Assembly (NCBI GenBank): GCA_963805645.1
Contig: CAWDVA010000006.1
Span: 310,001 to 374,000, forward strand
Source of the DNA: CAVXEH01 sp963805645
GTDB taxonomy: Bacteria; Chloroflexota; Limnocylindria; QHBO01
Length of the DNA stretch: 64,000 bases
Direction: 5' to 3'
Shown here: positions 59,982 to 64,000 of the stretch, piece by piece
Layout of the letters: each line of letters opens with the position of its first letter
How positions within the stretch are numbered: the first letter of the stretch is position 1
Position numbers and translations under genes: made by a program
The notes under the pieces: generated by a model
Database searches by the model: none
Told to the model about the DNA's origin: nothing
The model's input: the letters and a program-made list of their open reading frames with translations, nothing else

Positions 59982-60293
59982 ATGCATCCGTTCGTCCGCT
60001 ACCTGGTGATCGGGGTGGTGGCGATGATCGTCACCGGCGCCCTCATCGCCGTCGGCCTGCTCGGCCGCAACACCCAGGCGTCCGTCTGGTCGCTGCTCGC
60101 CGCCGGCCTCATCGCCATGATCGCCGGGGGGCTCGTGTTCGCGGAGTCCTGGATCTGGTCACAGCGATCCTGGCGCAGCGGGTACGCAGGGCGCTCCGCG
60201 GCGATCGCCGTGGTCGGGGGGCTGGCGATCATGATCGCGGCCGGCGCCCTGGCGGCCACGATCATCCTGCTGCTCACCTTCGGGTTGGGCTGA
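59982..60293 (+). CDS. Small three-helix membrane protein
   Basis: A 103-residue protein with hydrophobic segments at about 8-28, 35-52 and 75-100, and a basic W-S-Q-R-S-W-R-S-G-Y loop. Function unknown. TAGAAT is 10 bases before the ATG. Confidence 0.65.
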   Translation: MHPFVRYLVIGVVAMIVTGALIAVGLLGRNTQASVWSLLAAGLIAMIAGGLVFAESWIWSQRSWRSGYAGRSAAIAVVGGLAIMIAAGALAATIILLLTFGLG

Positions 60294-60350
60294 GCGGGGT
60301 ACGATCTAGGCGCGAGTCGGGCAGCCGCCCAAGCCCGGCTCGCACGCGGC

Positions 60351-60427
60351 GCCCCCATCGTCTAGAGGCCTAGGACGCCACCCTTTCAAGGTGGAGATCA
60401 CCGGTTCGAATCCGGTTGGGGGTACCA
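60351..60427 (+). tRNA. tRNA-Glu (anticodon TTC)
   Basis: The full cloverleaf can be drawn: acceptor GCCCCCA/TGGGGGT (G1-T72 wobble), D arm GTCT/GGAC, anticodon stem CCACC/GGTGG with loop CTTTCAA (anticodon TTC at 60385-60387), five-base variable loop, and T arm ACCGG-TTCGAAT-CCGGT. CCA is encoded at 60425-60427. Confidence 0.97.
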
Positions 60428-60546
60428 CCCCTCTCAGGCACCCTCGTTCCGCGTGCCCCCGCCTCCCCTCGCCTGGCGAACGGCGGGCATGAACTGCCAG
60501 CAGTGGTCCGCTTGGTGAGGGCTGGGCGCAACCGCCCGCGCGCGGG

Positions 60547-60726
60547 CTAGATGTGGTTGATCTCGACCCGGTCGCCGCAGTTGGGGCAGGTGAGGATGAG
60601 GAGCTTGGGATCGTCGGGGAGCGGGCGCCACGAGGTCACGTAGCTCTCGTTCAGCCGCTCGCCGCAGTGCGGGCACTCCGAGCCGATCTCCAGCCACTGG
60701 TCGCGCGGGACGTTCTGCCGGCCCAT
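60547..60726 (-). CDS. Small double-CxxC zinc-ribbon protein
   Basis: A 59-residue protein with C-P-H-C-G-E and, 28 residues later, C-P-N-C-G-D, a zinc-ribbon layout. Its ATG overlaps the stop of the upstream gene by one base (TGATG), supporting translation. Its start falls inside a longer overlapping frame; only this part looks like protein. Partner or nucleic-acid binding is likely, function unknown. Confidence 0.7.
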   Translation of the reverse strand: MGRQNVPRDQWLEIGSECPHCGERLNESYVTSWRPLPDDPKLLILTCPNCGDRVEINHI

Positions 60727-61244
60727 CAGGCGGGGTCCTGCGACCCGGCGTCCTGCACGGCGCTGGCGCCGCCCGTCGCGGTCCCCACCGGGCGCTCCAC
60801 CGGCGCCGGCGCGCGCCGTGCGGGCGGTGGCGGCGGCTCCCAGCCGGCCTTGCGCTGCGGCGCGACCGCGCCCTCTGCCTCGGCGATGGCAGCTCGAGTC
60901 TCTTCGTGGCGGGCGTCCCTGGCGAGCAGCGGGTAGGCCCGGGCCGCGTACCCCGGCCACAGGCCCACGCTGCCGTCGCGGATCATGACCATGGTCCTGG
61001 TGTAGGTGCCCGTGACGTCGCCCGTCGAGCGATCCAGCACCTCGTACGTGTGCCCGGTCACCTCGCGCAGGGCATCGGGCAGGGCCTCAACCAGGTAGGC
61101 CGGGTCGGGGTCGCGACCCAGGGCGATGTCGAGGGCGGCGAGCACCTGCTCGTCGGTCAGGCCGCGCGGCAGCGGCCGGCTGATGTACGCCATGCGCGGG
61201 TCGCGGCTGGGACCCTTGAGGGTGCGGACCAGGGACTTGAACAT
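60726..61244 (-). CDS. Hypothetical protein coupled to the zinc-ribbon protein
   Basis: A 172-residue soluble protein. The ordered part is about 1-125 (M-F-K-S-L-V-R-T-L-K-G, then L-T-D-E-Q-V-L-A-A-L-D-I-A-L-G-R-D-P-D and T-R-T-M-V-M-I-R-D-G-S-V-G-L-W-P-G). A P/A-rich tail follows. Family not recognised. The ATG at 61244 follows TACAAT by 9 bases (leaderless type). Divergent from galU. Confidence 0.65.
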   Translation of the reverse strand: MFKSLVRTLKGPSRDPRMAYISRPLPRGLTDEQVLAALDIALGRDPDPAYLVEALPDALREVTGHTYEVLDRSTGDVTGTYTRTMVMIRDGSVGLWPGYAARAYPLLARDARHEETRAAIAEAEGAVAPQRKAGWEPPPPPARRAPAPVERPVGTATGGASAVQDAGSQDPA

Positions 61245-61335
61245 CGGGAGCCGATTGTAGCGTCGCCCGGGCATCGATGGGCGGCGGCGTCCGTGCCGCC
61301 CGGGACGGCGAACGGACCCCGGCGGCGGGCCGGTC

Positions 61336-61341
61336 TATACT
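61336..61341 (+). promoter_or_regulatory. -10 element of galU
   Basis: TATACT, about 108 bases before the galU start codon; no clear -35. The implied long leader contains AAGGAG shortly before the GTG. Confidence 0.35.
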
Positions 61342-61449
61342 TGACGGCCCGTGAGGATCCCCCGGATCGTCCCCGTGCATCGGCGCTGGCTGGCCCGCGT
61401 CCCGGGGTGCCGTCCCGCGAGCTGAGCAGCAAGGAGACAGCCCTTCATC

Positions 61450-62322
61450 GTGCGCGTACGAAAAGCCGTCCTGCCCGCAGCGGGCTTCGGCACCCGCTTC
61501 CTCCCGGCCTCCAAGGCGATCCCCAAGGAGATGATGCCCCTGGTGGATCTCCCGATCATCCAGTACGCCGTCGAGGAGGCGGTTGCGTCCGGGATCGAGC
61601 AGATCATCATCGTGATCGCCACCGGACGAAGCGCCATCGAGGACCACTTCGACTCCAACCCGATCCTCGAGCGCTGGCTCGAGGATCGCGGCGACATCGA
61701 GATGCTGCGCGCCGTGCGCCACATCAGCGAGATCGGCACCATTGCCTTCGTCCACCAGAAGGAGCAGCTGGGCCTGGGCCACGCCGTCCTGATGGCCAAG
61801 GAGCTGGTGGGCGACGAGCCGTTTGCCGTCCTCCTTTCCGATGACGTCATGCTCAATCCCGGCGGCCCGCCGGTCACCGCGCAGCTGATCGACACCTACT
61901 ACGCCCACCGTGGCTCGGTGCTCGCCGTCCAGCGCGTGGCGCCGGCCGAGGTGAGCCGCTACGGGATCGCCGCGCCGCGGCATGAGGAAGGGGCGCTGAT
62001 CGAGATCGAGGACCTCGTGGAGAAGCCCCCCGTTGGCGAGGCCCCCTCGGACCTGGCTGTCCTGGGCCGCTACGTCCTCTCCCCCAAGATCTTCGACGTG
62101 CTGGAGACCACGCCGCGCGGGGCGGGCGGCGAGATCCAGCTCACCGATGCCATCCGCGCCCTGAGCCACGAGCAGCCCGTGTTCGGCTTCCAGTTCGCCG
62201 GAGAGCGGCACGATGCGGGCACGCGGCTGGGGTGGCTGAAGGCCACCATCGCGCTCGCACTGCAGTCGGAGGACGCTGACGAGGTGCGCTCCTTCGTCCG
62301 GGGCCTCGACCTGCGAGACTAG
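61450..62322 (+). CDS. galU: UTP-glucose-1-phosphate uridylyltransferase
   Basis: Makes UDP-glucose for glycans and envelope polymers. The nucleotide-binding loop is A-A-G-F-G-T-R-F-L-P-A-S-K, then P-K-E-M-M-P-L-V-D and the catalytic region L-L-S-D-D-V. E-I-E-D-L-V-E-K-P and the G-R-Y-V-L motif follow. Length of 290 residues is normal. The GTG at 61450 has AAGGAG upstream. The PknB-like kinase gene follows after 60 bases. Confidence 0.96.
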   Translation: MRVRKAVLPAAGFGTRFLPASKAIPKEMMPLVDLPIIQYAVEEAVASGIEQIIIVIATGRSAIEDHFDSNPILERWLEDRGDIEMLRAVRHISEIGTIAFVHQKEQLGLGHAVLMAKELVGDEPFAVLLSDDVMLNPGGPPVTAQLIDTYYAHRGSVLAVQRVAPAEVSRYGIAAPRHEEGALIEIEDLVEKPPVGEAPSDLAVLGRYVLSPKIFDVLETTPRGAGGEIQLTDAIRALSHEQPVFGFQFAGERHDAGTRLGWLKATIALALQSEDADEVRSFVRGLDLRD

Positions 62323-62365
62323 AAACCGATACGATCGCCCGACCATCCCCTCCGGGGGACGTCGC

Positions 62366-62392
62366 ATGGGAGAACTGATCGCGTGGAGATGA
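62366..62392 (+). other. Possible 8-codon leader ORF before the kinase gene
   Basis: ATG at 62366 opens M-G-E-L-I-A-W-R and stops with TGA at 62390-62392, overlapping the kinase start region (ATG 62389, ATGA). GGGAG within it could also serve as the kinase ribosome binding site for GTG 62383. Real translation is uncertain. Confidence 0.25.
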
Positions 62393-64000
62393 TCGGCCGG
62401 CAGATCGGCGGGCGCTACCGCCTCGACGCCCCGCTGGGCGAGGGCGGGATGGCCACCCTGTGGCGTGCCCTCGATCAGCAGCTGGACCGCGAGGTCGCGG
62501 TCAAGATCCTCCGCCCGCAGTACTCGGCCGATCCGGGCTTCGCCGGACGATTCCGCCAGGAGGCACGGTCCGCCGCCTCCCTCTCGCACCCGAACATCGT
62601 CAGCGTCTACGACTACGGCACCGATCCGGACGGCGAGACGCAGTTCATCGTCATGGAGCTCGTGAACGGGCGGGACCTGGCGTCCATCCTCCGCGAGCGC
62701 GGACGCGTCTCGGTCAACGACGCCGTGCAGGTCGCCATCGGCGTCGCTTCCGCGCTGGAGGCCGCCCACCGGCGCGGGATCGTGCACCGCGACGTCAAGC
62801 CGGGGAACATCCTGATCACCAACGAGGGCGACGTGAAGGTGACCGACTTCGGCATCGCCCGCGCGGTCTCCGAGGCGTCCATGACCGTCACCGGCACGAC
62901 CCTGGGCAGCGTCCACTACTTCAGCCCGGAGCAGGCCCGCGGGGACGAGGTCACCGGGCGCTCCGACGTCTACGCGCTGGGGATCGTCCTGTACGAGATG
63001 CTCACCGGCCGACGGCCGTTCGAGGGCGAGTCCGCCGCCGGCGTCGCGCTGAAGCGGCTCACCGAGGATCCGCCGCGGCCGATGATCGCCGGGCAGCCGC
63101 TGCCTCCCGGGCTGGAGGCCATCCTGCGCCGCGCGCTCGAGCGCGATCCGGCACGCCGCTTCCCGGACGCCGGCTCGTTTGCCGAGGCGATGCGCGCCTG
63201 GCGACAGGACCCCGGGTCCGCGCCTGCCGGCCTGGTGGGGGCGACGCCGGCGCCCGCCCCCCTTCCGCCCGCCGGCGAACCCACCGTCTACGTGCCACCC
63301 CCGGTGGCGCGCCCCTCCGACCGGGTGCCGTATGCGGGACCGCCGGAGCGCATGGCCCGCCCGCGCAACCCGGGTCAGCCGTGGTGGATCTGGCTGCTGG
63401 CGGTCCTTGCCGTGCTCCTGCTGGGGGTGATGGGCTTCCTGGGCGCGCAGATCTTCGCCGCGCTGGGACCCGGCGGCAGTGCCGCGCCGTCGGTTGCCAC
63501 CTTCGACATGCCCAACTGGGTTGGAGGGACCATCACCCAGGCCAAGGCCGATGCCAGCCAGCGTGGCCTGCTGGTGGACCAGCAGACCGAGAACTCCGAC
63601 ACCATCCCGGTGGACCAGGTGATCAGCACCGATCCCGCCGCGGGGTCGGCCGTCAGCCGCGGCGACACCATCACGGTGGTCGTCTCCGCCGGCACCGAGA
63701 CCGTGAACGTCCCGCGCCTGGTGGGCCAGACCAGCGCCCAGGCGCAGGCCACGCTCAACGCCGCGGGGCTCCAGCTGGGTGCCGTGAACCAGGAGTACTC
63801 GCCCGACCAGCCGGAGGGCACCGTGACCCGTTCCGTCCCCGGCGAGGGCGAACCGGCCCCGAAGAACTCGCAGGTCGACATCTGGATCAGCAAGGGCCCG
63901 GAGCCGACGCCCACGCCGTCGCCGTCGCCCACGCCGACGCCAACCCCGGTACCCACCCCGACGCCAACCCCGGTACCCACCCCGACGCCCGCGCCCACGC
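62383..64000 (+). CDS. PknB-like serine/threonine kinase with PASTA repeats (3' end beyond window)
   Basis: Membrane kinase that senses cell-wall fragments. The kinase domain (about 1-270) has G-E-G-G-M-A, the lysine in V-A-V-K-I-L, H-R-D-V-K-P-G-N and D-F-G-I-A-R. The juxtamembrane part is proline-rich and one membrane helix follows (W-W-I-W-L-L-A-V-L-A-V-L-L-L-G). Two PASTA repeats face outwards (F-D-M-P-N-W-V-G-G, V-N-V-P-R-L-V-G-Q). The chain then enters a P-T-P-V-rich tail and runs off the window. GTG 62383 or ATG 62389 may start it. Substrates probably include cell-division or envelope proteins. Confidence 0.94.
   Translation, partial: MEMIGRQIGGRYRLDAPLGEGGMATLWRALDQQLDREVAVKILRPQYSADPGFAGRFRQEARSAASLSHPNIVSVYDYGTDPDGETQFIVMELVNGRDLASILRERGRVSVNDAVQVAIGVASALEAAHRRGIVHRDVKPGNILITNEGDVKVTDFGIARAVSEASMTVTGTTLGSVHYFSPEQARGDEVTGRSDVYALGIVLYEMLTGRRPFEGESAAGVALKRLTEDPPRPMIAGQPLPPGLEAILRRALERDPARRFPDAGSFAEAMRAWRQDPGSAPAGLVGATPAPAPLPPAGEPTVYVPPPVARPSDRVPYAGPPERMARPRNPGQPWWIWLLAVLAVLLLGVMGFLGAQIFAALGPGGSAAPSVATFDMPNWVGGTITQAKADASQRGLLVDQQTENSDTIPVDQVISTDPAAGSAVSRGDTITVVVSAGTETVNVPRLVGQTSAQAQATLNAAGLQLGAVNQEYSPDQPEGTVTRSVPGEGEPAPKNSQVDIWISKGPEPTPTPSPSPTPTPTPVPTPTPTPVPTPTPAPT
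63936..63983 (+). repeat. 24-base tandem repeat encoding a P-T-rich tail
   Basis: Two copies of the unit beginning CCGACGCCAACCCCGGTACC encode P-T-P-T-P-V-P-T. The repeat may continue beyond the window. Confidence 0.7.

Noticed and set aside
60294..60350. A second tRNA or small RNA upstream of tRNA-Glu
   Set aside because: Only a GC-rich stretch with a TACGAT hexamer is seen; no cloverleaf or conserved RNA shape could be drawn.
63890..64000. CRISPR-like or minisatellite array at the right edge
   Set aside because: It is an in-frame P-T-P repeat in the tail of the PASTA kinase, with no spacers.

Overview
The window is a gene-dense, GC-rich bacterial chromosome segment. Intergenic gaps are short and none reaches 300 bases without a gene. 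There are no rRNA genes, CRISPR arrays or phage genes. The gene content (split cytochrome b with Rieske and diheme cytochrome c subunits, a ykoEDC-type thiamine transporter, PASTA kinase, Ku with an archaeal-type ATP-dependent ligase, many lipoproteins with P/T-rich linkers, very high third-position GC) points to a monoderm-like, aerobic or facultative member of the Chloroflexota, possibly the Limnocylindria group, with an actinobacterium as the alternative. This placement is inference from gene content, not a phylogenetic result.

Layout. 1-11.2 kb: a polyphosphate and phosphate block. On the minus strand lie ppk, a CYTH-CHAD protein and a NUDIX-histidine phosphatase. On the plus strand lie pstS-pstC-pstA-pstB-phoU-phoB-phoR, and the divergent region carries an 11-bp-phased Pho-box-like repeat. 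11.2-13.8 kb: a MarR regulator with a palindromic operator, a GAF protein, and an ECF sigma factor followed by an unusual membrane protein joining an anti-sigma-like N-terminus to a Rieske domain. 13.8-14.45 kb: a 627-bp element with terminal inverted repeats and a target-site-like duplication, carrying one membrane protein gene. 14.4-18.2 kb: a divergent transketolase and an aminotransferase. 18.4-21.2 kb: erpA, a GbsR-like regulator and a class II aldolase.

21.2-27.1 kb: a cytochrome bc operon led by an iron-sulfur flavoprotein of the GltD type. 27.2-30.0 kb: a lipoprotein PBP2-like transpeptidase and a PIG-L deacetylase. 30.1-34.1 kb: YhaN/YhaO-type SMC-like ATPase and nuclease. 34.2-36.1 kb: a tightly coupled set of an alpha/beta-hydrolase-fold protein lacking its nucleophile, peroxiredoxin Bcp and two tiny membrane proteins. 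36.1-37.4 kb: a DAO-type flavoprotein. 37.4-41.1 kb: a TPP riboswitch, thiamine pyrophosphokinase and the ykoE-ykoD-ykoC ECF transporter. 41.2-53.6 kb: YbaK, a secreted beta-propeller/M23 peptidase/lipoprotein operon, a GIDE-like membrane protein, a DNA-binding four-GAF diguanylate cyclase with a degenerate HD domain, a lipoprotein, a WYL regulator, a CYTH protein and an O-antigen-ligase/TPR protein.

53.6-59.2 kb: a DNA end-joining neighbourhood holding Ku, an apparent catalytically dead LigD-like ligase domain and an intact LigB-type ATP-dependent ligase, with a response regulator and a NERD-like membrane protein in between. 59.3-64 kb: a molybdopterin oxidoreductase flanked by a perfect 15-bp inverted repeat, tRNA-Glu, a zinc-ribbon protein, galU, and a PknB-like PASTA kinase cut by the window end.

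Two genome-style features recur. Genes in operons overlap by 1 or 4 bases (ATGA, GTGA, TGATG). At least eleven genes have a TANNNT hexamer 6-10 bases before the start codon with no room for a leader, which suggests widespread leaderless transcription.
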